A DNA stretch of 8,845 nt from an uncultured Eubacteriales bacterium (GCA_900542005.1 UQLW01000061.1:1-8845), one strand, 5' to 3'; counted from the stretch's first letter, positions 1 through 6,254 are shown. The notes: generated by a model not told the origin, from the letters alone. Program-made: numbers and translations.

Positions 1-895
1 ACTTCTCGTCGCGGAAGCGCAGCTTGATGGACTTGCTCTCCTCATCCCACTGGGCATTGTTCTGCGGGCAGCCCATCCAGTAGGACAGGATCTCGGACCA
101 GGAGGGGTGCATGTTGAACACGATCTGCACGCCCACGTCAGCAGCATTCTCCTTCACGGTGTAGAAAGCCGCTTCCAGGTCTTCCACCGTCTTGAAGGGG
201 GTGGCGATGCCCAGCTTATTGGCAATGTCGGCGCGGTAGGAGATGGTGGCGTTGGTGAAGTTGCCGATAGCGTTCTCATCGGCATAGTCAGCCTCGTCCT
301 TGTAGTGGGTCTTGAAGGTGTACACATGGCCGTCAGCCGCCGTGTTGTTGATGACCTCCAGGGGGTCCACCAGCTCAAAGAACTCGGGGCAATACTCCGC
401 AGACAGCTCATCCCAAGCGTAGCAGATATCAGGATCCTCAAAGCGCTGGGGCAGGTTGTCAGTGAAGACGATATCGCTCAGCTCCTGGGCCGCCAGGTGC
501 GTGCTCAGCACCGCGCGGTCAGAGCCCTTGGTTACTTCCAGCGAGACGCCGGTCAAGCGGGTGATCTCGTCGCACACCTCGCCTTCCCAGGTATCGACGG
601 CGTACCAGTCATAATCGATGTAAGCGGAGAAGGTCACCGGGGAGGTGTCCTTTTCCCAGGAGAGGTTTTCCCAGGTGGCGGGGGCGCCGGCCTCAGCAGC
701 CGTCGTCTCATCCTCACCGCCCTCGGCAGCGGTGGTGGTTTCGCCGTCGCCTTCGGCGGCCGTGGTGGTCGTCGCGGCATCGTCATCCGCTGCAGCGGTG
801 GTGGTCGTCGTGGCGTTGGTGCCGCTGCAAGCGGTCAGGCCAAGAGCCAAGACCATGCACAGCACCAGCAGGCCGGCGAGCAGTCTCTTCTTCAT
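1..895 (-). CDS. Extracellular solute-binding lipoprotein of an ABC importer, N-terminal part (3' end outside window)
   Basis: Read from an ATG at 895, the frame stays open for 298 residues to the window edge, so the C-terminus is missing. The start is set by an AGGAGG about 5 bases upstream (901-907). Residues 1-22 form a lipoprotein signal peptide (MKKR, a Leu/Val-rich core, then lipobox L-T-A-C) with Cys23 as the predicted lipidated residue. Residues about 27-70 are a low-complexity Thr/Ala/Glu/Gly linker, which probably spaces the binding domain from the membrane. From about residue 74 the chain looks globular (an FSAYIDYDWY strand, then a SYRADIANKLGI segment and WSEILSYWMG). This resembles the large (about 500-550 residue) family 1 oligosaccharide-type binding proteins of Clostridia. 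The ligand cannot be told, and the permease genes, if linked, lie outside the window. Class is fairly sure, subfamily is not. Confidence 0.8.
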   Translation of the reverse strand, partial: MKKRLLAGLLVLCMVLALGLTACSGTNATTTTTAAADDDAATTTTAAEGDGETTTAAEGGEDETTAAEAGAPATWENLSWEKDTSPVTFSAYIDYDWYAVDTWEGEVCDEITRLTGVSLEVTKGSDRAVLSTHLAAQELSDIVFTDNLPQRFEDPDICYAWDELSAEYCPEFFELVDPLEVINNTAADGHVYTFKTHYKDEADYADENAIGNFTNATISYRADIANKLGIATPFKTVEDLEAAFYTVKENAADVGVQIVFNMHPSWSEILSYWMGCPQNNAQWDEESKSIKLRFRDEK

Positions 896-986
896 GGTAG
901 TCCTCCTTTTTTGGTTTGTGGTCATTCCATTCTCGCAGGCGCGGCGTCCCCCGGCCTGCAAGCTGAAATCATAGACAGCCGGTTAA

Positions 987-1105
987 AATATCGTACTTTT
1001 TGATTCAGACGGATTACAATGAAAAAGCAATCGAATTTGTCCACTTCTTCAAGAAAATATGTATAATATGTGCTAATATATGTACGGTTAAAAAAGTACA
1101 GTATT
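987..1105. repeat. Diverged inverted repeat flanking the candidate lipoprotein promoter
   Basis: Arm 987-1001 (AATATCGTACTTTTT) and arm 1091-1105 (AAAAAGTACAGTATT) are inverted copies matching at 13 of 15 positions, 89 bases apart. Overlapping them, CGGTTAAAA occurs twice in direct orientation (980-988 and 1085-1093), and the second copy covers the proposed -35 box. Paired or looped binding of a regulator is possible. Low sequence complexity makes coincidence a real alternative. Confidence 0.35.
1063..1091 (-). promoter_or_regulatory. Candidate promoter of the solute-binding lipoprotein gene
   Basis: Reading the minus strand, TTAACC (1091-1086) matches the -35 consensus at four of six positions. 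It is followed by 17 bases and TATTAT (1068-1063), a five-of-six match to the -10 box. Transcription would start near 1056, giving a leader of about 160 bases. The surroundings are AT-rich, so chance matches are possible. A weaker alternative lies closer to the gene (TTGTAA, 18 bases, TACGAT, between about 1019 and 990). Confidence 0.35.
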
Positions 1106-1242
1106 AAATCCACATCCATAAAAACCTCGCATTTTCAAACAATTTACCACAACAATTTGGCGGTACTTAATTTTATAAATGAATATAAAACACAATAATT
1201 CACAACGACAGACTATGCCATAGGCCCCATTCCTATACCAGC

Positions 1243-1282
1243 AAAAAAATCCCCCTGCCCTCAAAAGGTTGAAGGCAGGGGG
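1243..1282 (-). terminator. Rho-independent terminator of the homocysteine operon
   Basis: On the minus strand a perfect 9-bp GC-rich stem is formed by CCCCCTGCC (1282-1274) and GGCAGGGGG (1259-1251). Above one mismatch it can extend by four more pairs (TCAA 1261-1264 with TTGA 1269-1272). The stem is followed by one A and seven T residues (1249-1243). It lies about 50 bases past the stop of the last gene of the minus-strand operon. No T-run exists on the plus-strand side, so it works in one direction. Confidence 0.9.
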
Positions 1283-1329
1283 AAGGATAGCCTGTTTACA
1301 ATCTAGCTTACAAATAAATACACTGGCAA

Positions 1330-2460
1330 TTACAGCCGTCGGAGCCCCTCGATGGCCCGGCTGATATTGGCATGGGTCGTGGCCAGGTTGATGCGGAACC
1401 AGCCGGGCGCGCCGAAGGCATCACCTCCGGTCACATGGATTCGCGCCTTTTCTACCAATAGGTCAATCAGCTCGTCGCCGGTTTTGCCCAAGCGGCTGCC
1501 GTCTGCCCATACAAGATAGGTCCCCTCTACCGGCGTAGCCGGGAAACCGCACTCGCACAGCGCCCGCACCATCTCTTTGGCGCTGGTATCCACATAGGCC
1601 AGCATGGCCTCCAGCCAGGGCCTGCCCGAGCGGTAAGCGGCGGTCTGCGCCACCTTGGCCATCACATTGGGGCCATGCATGCCGCAGCTGTAGAGGGCTT
1701 CGGACATGGTTTTGCGCCAATCCTCCCGGGGGCAAATGGCCGTCGAGCATTGCAGGCCCGCCAGGTTAAAGGACTTGGTAGCCGAGACAGCCGTTACCGT
1801 GCGCTCCTCCATGCCCGGCAGCGTTGCAATGGCCGTATGCGTATGGCCCGGCAGGATCAGGTCGCTGTGGATCTCGTCGCAGATGACCGACACGTCATAG
1901 GCCACGCACAGCGCCGCCAGGCGCTCCTGCTCCTGGCGGGTCCATACCCGGCCCACCGGGTTATGGGGCGAGCACAGGAAGAATACCTTCACGCCATCCT
2001 TGAAGCAGGCCTCCAGCCCGTCCCAATCCCGCTCCCAGCGGCCGTTCACGAGCTTCAGCGGGTTTTCCACCACCACGCGGCCCTCTCCGGCAACCGTGCT
2101 GAAAAAGGGCGGATAGACCGGCGTCTCCAGGGCCACCCGGTCCCCGGGCTGGGACACCGCCCGCATAGCTGCATGAAGGGTCGGGATCACGCCGGGGGAG
2201 AAAAGCAGCCATTCCCGTTTCAGCGGATGGCGGTGATACTGCGCCATCCAATCCATCACAGCCTGCCAGTCCCCGTCCTCCATCAGGGTATAGCCATAGA
2301 CGCCATGCTCTGCCTGGGCCCTCAGCGCCGCCTGCACCGCCTCCGGCACCCTGAAGTCCATATCCGCCGTACCCATGCAAACAACGTCCGCATCCACTCC
2401 GGGCGCGTCCCATTTGGCGCAGTGGGTACCCCGCCGGACTACCTCGCAATCAAAATCCAT
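1330..2460 (-). CDS. PatB/MalY-type PLP-dependent C-S lyase or aminotransferase
   Basis: This 376-residue protein belongs to fold-type I PLP enzymes, MalY/PatB group, which split C-S bonds of cystathionine or cysteine (giving homocysteine or sulfide, pyruvate and ammonia) or act as aminotransferases. It has the family's normal length. Visible marks are CMGTADMDF near the N-terminus, YGYT in the substrate region, CSPHNPVG (Asn167), CDEIHSD (Asp195, pyridine nitrogen contact) and ATKSFNLAG, whose Lys229 should carry PLP. The ATG at 2460 is chosen because AAGGAGG lies 5 bases upstream; an in-frame TTG at 2478 would put that site inside the gene. It is the last gene of the operon, 11 bases after the methyltransferase stop, with a terminator behind it. 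Beside sulfide-using homocysteine genes it may supply sulfide or homocysteine, which is inference. The exact substrate cannot be read from sequence. Confidence 0.88.
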   Translation of the reverse strand: MDFDCEVVRRGTHCAKWDAPGVDADVVCMGTADMDFRVPEAVQAALRAQAEHGVYGYTLMEDGDWQAVMDWMAQYHRHPLKREWLLFSPGVIPTLHAAMRAVSQPGDRVALETPVYPPFFSTVAGEGRVVVENPLKLVNGRWERDWDGLEACFKDGVKVFFLCSPHNPVGRVWTRQEQERLAALCVAYDVSVICDEIHSDLILPGHTHTAIATLPGMEERTVTAVSATKSFNLAGLQCSTAICPREDWRKTMSEALYSCGMHGPNVMAKVAQTAAYRSGRPWLEAMLAYVDTSAKEMVRALCECGFPATPVEGTYLVWADGSRLGKTGDELIDLLVEKARIHVTGGDAFGAPGWFRINLATTHANISRAIEGLRRL

Positions 2461-2471
2461 GAGAACCTCCT

Positions 2472-3161
2472 TTACCAAACCATGGGGATCATCCTGCGGC
2501 GCGCCTGGGTGGTGTATTCATAGTACCACTCATAGTTGACAAAGCGCCAGCGATCCTCCTTGGATACATAGATCATCATCACTACCGCCGTAAGGGCCCA
2601 CCCGATCAGGCCGATCCAGGAGGACATCATCAGCGGGATGCCCAGCAGCGCCAGAAGGAACAGCCCGCTCAGCGGGTGCCGCACCGACGCATAGGCGCCC
2701 TGCGAAGCATTGGGGCCCGGAAGCTCACCATAGCGGGATCGGTCGTGGGGGCCATAGGCCAGCAGCGTCTGCTGGTACATCATCACCCCCAGGCTGGTGA
2801 TGACGATTCCCACCGGCGGCCACCAGCCGCCCATATATCCGATGCGCAGGTGGAAATAATCCACCGCCGAAACGGCGCAGGTCGCCACCGCCAGCACCGC
2901 AGCCAGCAGAAGCAGCGGCACCTCAAAGCCGCGCTCAATGGGATCGGTCCCCCAACGGCGGCGAAGGGCCTGCGGCTTGACCGCGCGCACCACAAAAAAG
3001 GCCGCCGTGATCAGGACAAGCGGCACCCCCAGGATCATCCAATACAGGGCGCTGGTCACCCGCGCGCCGCCGGCCGCGATGGCGGCCAGGCACAGCGCCG
3101 CGCCCACGGCGATTACGCCGGCCGCCGGTATGCCCCGGGCCGGCTTTTCTTCATAGCTCAC
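2472..3161 (-). CDS. Isoprenylcysteine methyltransferase-like (ICMT/PEMT-type) integral membrane protein
   Basis: This 229-residue protein has hydrophobic stretches at about residues 11-31, 39-58, 81-100, 113-136, 164-178 and 181-199. The C-terminal part carries the S-adenosylmethionine-dependent membrane methyltransferase signature: GAYASVRHP (155-163), then E202-D203, then FVNYEWYYEY and RRRMIPMVW at the end, matching the family pattern of VRHP, an acidic pair and YxxYxxxVxxRxIP. After RHP there is Leu-Ser where most members have a Tyr. The start is the GTG at 3161. It has GGAG 7 bases upstream and overlaps the preceding stop by four bases (GTGA). An open frame continues much further upstream but only as out-of-frame coding of the neighbour. 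The family methylates prenyl-cysteine, phospholipid or small thiols, and the substrate here is unknown. Its place in a sulfur operon makes a thiol worth considering. Confidence 0.75.
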   Translation of the reverse strand: MSYEEKPARGIPAAGVIAVGAALCLAAIAAGGARVTSALYWMILGVPLVLITAAFFVVRAVKPQALRRRWGTDPIERGFEVPLLLLAAVLAVATCAVSAVDYFHLRIGYMGGWWPPVGIVITSLGVMMYQQTLLAYGPHDRSRYGELPGPNASQGAYASVRHPLSGLFLLALLGIPLMMSSWIGLIGWALTAVVMMIYVSKEDRWRFVNYEWYYEYTTQARRRMIPMVW

Positions 3162-3901
3162 TTCATATCTCCTTTCGCGGCAAGGGCCGTCAGCTCCACC
3201 GCTCCCCCCGCCGCCATCTGCTGGCCCTGCACAGCCAGCGCGCCCAGCACGCCGGGAACCTGCAGCACCCAATCCACTGCGGCCGGGAGATCCTCCGGCC
3301 CCTGGATCCGGTTGCCCAGGGCGGTGGCGGCCGCATCGGCCAGGGCGCTGTCCCGGCAAAGCACCACCGCAGCGTCGGCCCGGCCCAGGCTGATGGAGGG
3401 GCCCACCCGGCCCGCCGAGGTGCACAGGCCCCATTCGCCCGGCGGCAGGACGATGCCCACCCGGCCGGACAGGGGCGACGCGCCCGCGTATACCGCCGCC
3501 ACCCGCTGGGCCGTGCTTTTCAGGTATAGGTCGCCGCCATTTTCCACGACCGCCTCGCCCAGCTTCAGGGCCAGGGCCTCGCCCACATACCGGGCGATGG
3601 CGCCAGCCACAGCGGCCATGGGGCCCACGCCCGCGGCCTGGCCGGCCTGGAGCATCCATCCGTCCACCTGCCCCAGGGCCAGGGCCGGGTCCAGCGGCGT
3701 CATGCTGGTCAGAAAGGCTGGGCAGGCGGCAATCGCCGCCTCCACCTGGGCCCGCGCCGCCTTCAGGGCCTGGCGGGCCAGGTCCGGCCTGGGCCGCGGC
3801 GTGCCCACCGAAAGGTCGCTCTGCTCCTGCGCGACACGGTAGAAGGCCAAGCCCTCGCCGCCGTGCAGCCGCCGGTAGCGGCGCTCGACAAACCGGTCCA
3901 T
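3158..3901 (-). CDS. UPF0280 family protein (COG2122), ApbE-like, linked to sulfide assimilation
   Basis: This 247-residue protein has the features of the UPF0280 family, related in fold to ApbE flavin transferases. These are an N-terminal RFVERRYR segment, GPMAAVAGAIARYVG (93-107), VVENGGDLYL (118-127), CTSAGRVGPSISLGRADAAVVL (160-181) and ADAAATALGN (188-197). From established knowledge, the COG2122 protein of Methanosarcina acetivorans (MA1715) helps cells use low sulfide for homocysteine synthesis; its chemistry is not settled. No signal peptide is seen, so it should be cytoplasmic, unlike many true ApbE proteins. The ATG at 3901 follows the ferredoxin stop by 3 bases and has no clear Shine-Dalgarno sequence, so translation is probably coupled. 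The start is supported because the family's conserved N-terminal strand begins right there. Family call is confident, molecular role is inferred. Confidence 0.87.
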   Translation of the reverse strand: MDRFVERRYRRLHGGEGLAFYRVAQEQSDLSVGTPRPRPDLARQALKAARAQVEAAIAACPAFLTSMTPLDPALALGQVDGWMLQAGQAAGVGPMAAVAGAIARYVGEALALKLGEAVVENGGDLYLKSTAQRVAAVYAGASPLSGRVGIVLPPGEWGLCTSAGRVGPSISLGRADAAVVLCRDSALADAAATALGNRIQGPEDLPAAVDWVLQVPGVLGALAVQGQQMAAGGAVELTALAAKGDMK

Positions 3902-3904
3902 CGC

Positions 3905-4309
3905 CTAGCGGTTCAGCCGCAGCACCGCCATGGGGCAGGCGGCGATGCAGCGCTCGCACACCACGCACCGCTCCGGGTCAAAGGAGAGCTCGTCCCGCTC
4001 GTCCATAGCCAGGGCGCCGGAGCCGCATACCGCCGTGCAGGCGCCGCAGGAGGTACATTTCTCCCCATCCCATATGATGGAGCGGTCGATCTCCTGCACG
4101 CCGATGCCCTCGCCCCGCAAAAAGGCCAGGCCCCGGGCAAGATCGGACTCATCCCCGGTCAGCTCCATGGTCAGCGTCCCCTCCATGCCCATGTCGATGC
4201 GGGCCTGCAGGATGTTGAATACCAGGTTATAATCGCGGATCAGATAGCTCGTCACCGGCCGCGTGCTCTTGCCCGCGGGAAATTGAAGGGTTACTTTGAT
4301 CGTTTTCAT
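3905..4309 (-). CDS. NIL-domain ferredoxin with two 4Fe-4S clusters (homocysteine biosynthesis partner)
   Basis: This 134-residue protein has two parts. Residues 1-75 form a NIL-type small ligand-binding domain (an ACT-like fold first seen in methionine ABC transporter ATPases), here with the pattern VTLQFP then VFNILQARI. Residues 85-95 (C85, C88, C91, C95) and 115-125 (C115, C118, C121, C125) are two complete CxxCxxCxxxC motifs, each able to hold a 4Fe-4S cluster. No cysteine is missing. In methanogens a protein of this design (MA1822 type) is encoded beside the DUF39 protein and is needed with it to make homocysteine from aspartate semialdehyde. It likely passes electrons, and may also sense a ligand such as a methionine-related amino acid, which is inference. 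The ATG at 4309 has GGAGG 6 bases upstream and follows the DUF39 stop by one base. Confidence 0.92.
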   Translation of the reverse strand: MKTIKVTLQFPAGKSTRPVTSYLIRDYNLVFNILQARIDMGMEGTLTMELTGDESDLARGLAFLRGEGIGVQEIDRSIIWDGEKCTSCGACTAVCGSGALAMDERDELSFDPERCVVCERCIAACPMAVLRLNR

Positions 4310-4310
4310 C

Positions 4311-5462
4311 TTATTCCTCCCGGATCGCCATGGGCTTAAAGGGCGTGTTGGGGAACATCTCTATGGGCTTTTGCAGGGTGAACTCGCCGTCCGCGATCGC
4401 CTTCTTCAGCAAAAGGGCAATCTCCCGGGCCATGGCAAGGCTGCTCATCGGCGCCGTCTTGACCTTGCGGCCCTGGTATTCCACCGAGCCGGAGCGCAGC
4501 TGGGCATAATTATACCGGGCCAGGGCCGGCCGGCTGCGGCGGCCCACCGAGTAGTCCTTCAGCGTGGTATACAGCTCCTCATTGGGCCGGGAGAGGTCAT
4601 ACATCAGATCCTCGTCCAGCACCGGGATCGGGATCCCCACGCCCAGGTAGATGGTGACGCCATAGCCCTGCATGGTGGCGCCCCGCACATAGCGGGCGTT
4701 CATCTTCTTCATATCCCCCACCAGCGCCAGCGTCGCGCCGTTATAATCCTCGCCATCCTCATAGTGGGTATGCTCCTGCACGCACTGGGTGCCCTGCCAC
4801 GCCACATACCCGCTGGCCCCGCCCAGGAAGATGCGCGTGCCAATGCCGATGGTACGCAGCTTCGGATCCTTCAGCAGGGGGGAAAGCTCGCCGGAGGTGG
4901 AATAGGTCATATTGGCAAAGCGGGGCAGCAGCGTGCCCATATAGGTGTGGATGGTCCGGTCCGAGCCGTTGGTTGCGACCGAATAGTTCTGGTAGCAGTT
5001 ACGCGGATTGTACATATAGGCCTGGTTCAGGTCGTCCAGGGTGATGACCGTATCCACGCTGGCGCGGGGGTAGCAGTCGGTGGTGCCGCTCTCCGCGTGC
5101 AGGCGCACCTTCTTACCGGCGATCAGATCCTCGATCACATGGGCCCCGCCGTAGGCGATGCCCTTCCTGTCGGAGGGCTCGGTCGCGCCCAGGTAGGTAT
5201 CCACCGCCGCCAGCCCGCCGCTGGCCGGCACATCGTTGAGCCAGATCTTGGCCATCCGGATGGGCGGATCGGCATGGCCGAAGTTCAAAAAGGCGCCGGA
5301 CGAGCACATGGCGCCGAAGGTAGCGCAGGTCACCACGTCCACCTTTTCGCAGGCCGCCTTCACGCCCTGCTCCTTGACCATGGCCACCACCTCCTCGGCG
5401 GTGACGACGGTCACCTTGCCGGAGCGGATTTTCTCGTTGATCTCATCAAAGCTGCGAATCAT
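4311..5462 (-). CDS. Homocysteine biosynthesis protein (DUF39/COG1900 family)
   Basis: This 383-residue cytoplasmic protein belongs to the DUF39 (HcyBio) family. In Methanosarcina acetivorans a member (MA1821) works with a NIL-ferredoxin to build homocysteine from aspartate semialdehyde and sulfide, bypassing activated homoserine. Recognisable stretches are CATFGAMCSSGAFLNFGH (46-63), NDVPASGGLAAVDTYLGAT (76-94), YGGAHVIEDLIAG (104-116), ESGTTDCYPR (124-133), RNCYQNYSVATNGSDRTIHT (154-173) and GIGTRIFLGGASGYV (206-220). Cysteines 46, 53, 130, 156 and 227 lie in or near these blocks. C53 and C130 look the best candidates for the sulfur chemistry, a guess from their setting. No C-terminal CBS pair is present, so this is the short form. 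The ATG at 5462 has AGGAGG close upstream. The first 17 bases overlap the end of the preceding gene, and the ferredoxin partner follows after one base. Confidence 0.92.
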   Translation of the reverse strand: MIRSFDEINEKIRSGKVTVVTAEEVVAMVKEQGVKAACEKVDVVTCATFGAMCSSGAFLNFGHADPPIRMAKIWLNDVPASGGLAAVDTYLGATEPSDRKGIAYGGAHVIEDLIAGKKVRLHAESGTTDCYPRASVDTVITLDDLNQAYMYNPRNCYQNYSVATNGSDRTIHTYMGTLLPRFANMTYSTSGELSPLLKDPKLRTIGIGTRIFLGGASGYVAWQGTQCVQEHTHYEDGEDYNGATLALVGDMKKMNARYVRGATMQGYGVTIYLGVGIPIPVLDEDLMYDLSRPNEELYTTLKDYSVGRRSRPALARYNYAQLRSGSVEYQGRKVKTAPMSSLAMAREIALLLKKAIADGEFTLQKPIEMFPNTPFKPMAIREE

Positions 5463-6087
5463 TTTCTCCTCCTCGGGCCAGTATCTTGTCAAGCTCCCGG
5501 CCCAACCGCCGGGCTGTGGTTTCGATGAAATTTTGCGCCATGGATACGGTGAGGATCTGCGCCGGCTCCATGGGCTTGGTCTGCTGCAGCTGCGCATAGC
5601 GGTCCTTCCGCCACATATCCACCTCGGCGGCCGATACAAGGTCGGCAAAGCTCTGGGGCTGGGCGGCCATGGCGGCGCTCCACAGGTTATGGGAGCCTGT
5701 CTGCCGGAAAAGGTAGCGGTCCAGCGCCTCCACGTCGGCATAATAGCGGGCCCGGGCTTCCCGGTCAGAAAGCCCTTCCGGGGTATGCTCCTTGAAGTAC
5801 CGGTAGGGCTGGGCCAGCCACAGATAGTCGGTCAGGATATGCACGCAGGCGCCAACCATAAAGGGGTCCTGCGGATACAGGGCGATCACCTCGCCCGCCC
5901 GGCTCCAGGCCGCCCGCCAGTCGGGGTTGCGCAGGTGGGCGCGTTCGCGGTCCTGCGGCGTATATCCGCTGCGCATCGCTACCGCATCCGGCGCCAGATT
6001 GCCCAAGAGAAAGCGGCCGGTAAGCGGTATGGAGCTGGCCTGGGCGACCGCCTGCGCAACCAGAAGATGCATCGTGGACGATGGCAT
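5446..6087 (-). CDS. Zinc-dependent phospholipase C-like protein of unknown role
   Basis: This 213-residue protein starts MPSSTMHLLVAQAVA and contains FLLGNLAPDAVAMRSG (27-42), AHLRNPDW (50-57) and GACVHILTDYLW (79-90). The order and spacing of H7, D34, H51 and the H83xxxD87 pair copy the zinc-ligand layout of bacterial phospholipase C and S1/P1 nuclease folds, so it is placed with the PF00882-type proteins. It is shorter than the secreted enzymes and has no signal peptide, so it is probably cytoplasmic. Its substrate is unknown and need not be a phospholipid. The ATG at 6087 is preferred because GGAGG (6094-6100) lies about 8 bases upstream; an in-frame TTG at 6102 precedes that site. It is the first gene after the operon promoter and its end overlaps the DUF39 gene by 17 bases, so translation of the two is likely coupled. 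Confidence 0.7.
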   Translation of the reverse strand: MPSSTMHLLVAQAVAQASSIPLTGRFLLGNLAPDAVAMRSGYTPQDRERAHLRNPDWRAAWSRAGEVIALYPQDPFMVGACVHILTDYLWLAQPYRYFKEHTPEGLSDREARARYYADVEALDRYLFRQTGSHNLWSAAMAAQPQSFADLVSAAEVDMWRKDRYAQLQQTKPMEPAQILTVSMAQNFIETTARRLGRELDKILARGGENDSQL

Positions 6088-6125
6088 GTGATTTCCTCCC
6101 AATATAAAGTAATTCTAACTAATCT

Positions 6126-6154
6126 ATTATACAAGCCCCCGCCCTGGCTGGCAA
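6126..6154 (-). promoter_or_regulatory. Promoter of the six-gene homocysteine operon
   Basis: On the minus strand TTGCCA (6154-6149, five of six to the -35 consensus) is followed by exactly 17 bases and a perfect TATAAT (6131-6126). Transcription should start near 6119, about 32 bases before the ATG at 6087. The short leader holds only the AT-rich start region and a GGAGG site, with no riboswitch-sized structure. This is the strongest promoter match in the window, and no comparable one was noticed inside the operon. Confidence 0.8.
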
Positions 6155-6165
6155 GGCGTTTGCCA
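6149..6165. promoter_or_regulatory. 17-bp dyad over the -35 box, candidate operator of the homocysteine operon
   Basis: TGGCAA (6149-6154) and TTGCCA (6160-6165) are perfect 6-base inverted arms around a 5-base centre, GGCGT. The near arm, read on the minus strand, is the -35 box itself. A protein bound here would block RNA polymerase, so a repressor site is the simplest reading. The regulator is not known. GGCAAGGCG from the near half recurs at 6199-6207, giving a possible second half-site nearer the marR gene. Confidence 0.5.
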
Positions 6166-6222
6166 CGAATTCCCGGCGCCCGCTGAAAAAGGGCGCGCGG
6201 CAAGGCGAGTTGTTTTTACCGC

Positions 6223-6251
6223 TTGACATTTGAGCCATCTTCCTATAGCAT
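6223..6251 (+). promoter_or_regulatory. Promoter of the marR-MATE-kinase operon
   Basis: A perfect TTGACA (6223-6228) is followed after 17 bases by TAGCAT (6246-6251), a four-of-six match to the -10 box. TATAGC at 6244-6249 is an alternative with a short 15-base spacer. Transcription would start near 6258, inside the palindrome at 6255-6276. The good -35 with a poor -10 suggests a controlled promoter. Confidence 0.6.
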
Positions 6252-6254
6252 TGC

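Larger units (their letters stand above)
896..1329. other. Gene-free AT-rich intergenic region
   Basis: This 434-base stretch lies between two minus-strand genes, and no convincing gene was seen on either strand. Roughly 985-1240 is clearly richer in A and T than the surrounding coding DNA. It holds the ribosome binding site of the lipoprotein gene (901-907), a weak 6-bp hairpin (GCAGGC 935-940 with GCCTGC 954-959), a candidate minus-strand promoter, diverged repeats around it, and the terminator of the upstream operon at 1243-1282. The length of the leader suggests the lipoprotein gene is regulated separately. Confidence 0.7.

Noticed and set aside
935..959. 6-bp hairpin in the lipoprotein leader as a riboswitch or attenuator
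   Set aside because: The stem is short, with no surrounding conserved structure or alternative pairing that I could see.
107..1003. Plus-strand open frame opposite the lipoprotein gene
   Set aside because: The minus strand encodes a signal peptide with lipobox and a proper ribosome binding site; the plus frame has none and runs into the promoter region.
1037..1067. Plus-strand promoter-like TTGTCC and TATAAT
   Set aside because: The spacer is 19 bases, the -35 is poor, and no plus-strand gene follows before 6288.
2461..2478. TTG at 2478 as start of the C-S lyase
   Set aside because: It would place the AAGGAGG ribosome binding site inside the gene and overlap the preceding stop; the ATG at 2460 fits better.
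2676..3842. Long plus-strand open frame opposite the methyltransferase and UPF0280 genes
   Set aside because: Its product is low-complexity and Arg/Pro/Ala-rich, with no recognisable domain, and it spans two real genes on the other strand.
3162..3968. Upstream extension of the methyltransferase frame to a 498-residue product
   Set aside because: The extra 269 residues are Gly/Arg/Pro-rich out-of-frame translation of the UPF0280 gene; the GTG at 3161 with GGAG fits the operon.
4296..5528. Long plus-strand open frame (410 codons) opposite the DUF39 gene
   Set aside because: It lies antisense to a clearly recognised conserved protein, has no family features, and reflects high-GC third positions of the real gene.
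6176..6196. GC-rich hairpin (GCGCCC with GGGCGC) between the divergent promoters
   Set aside because: No T-run follows on either strand and it sits between two outward-facing promoters, so it is not a terminator; no other role is visible.
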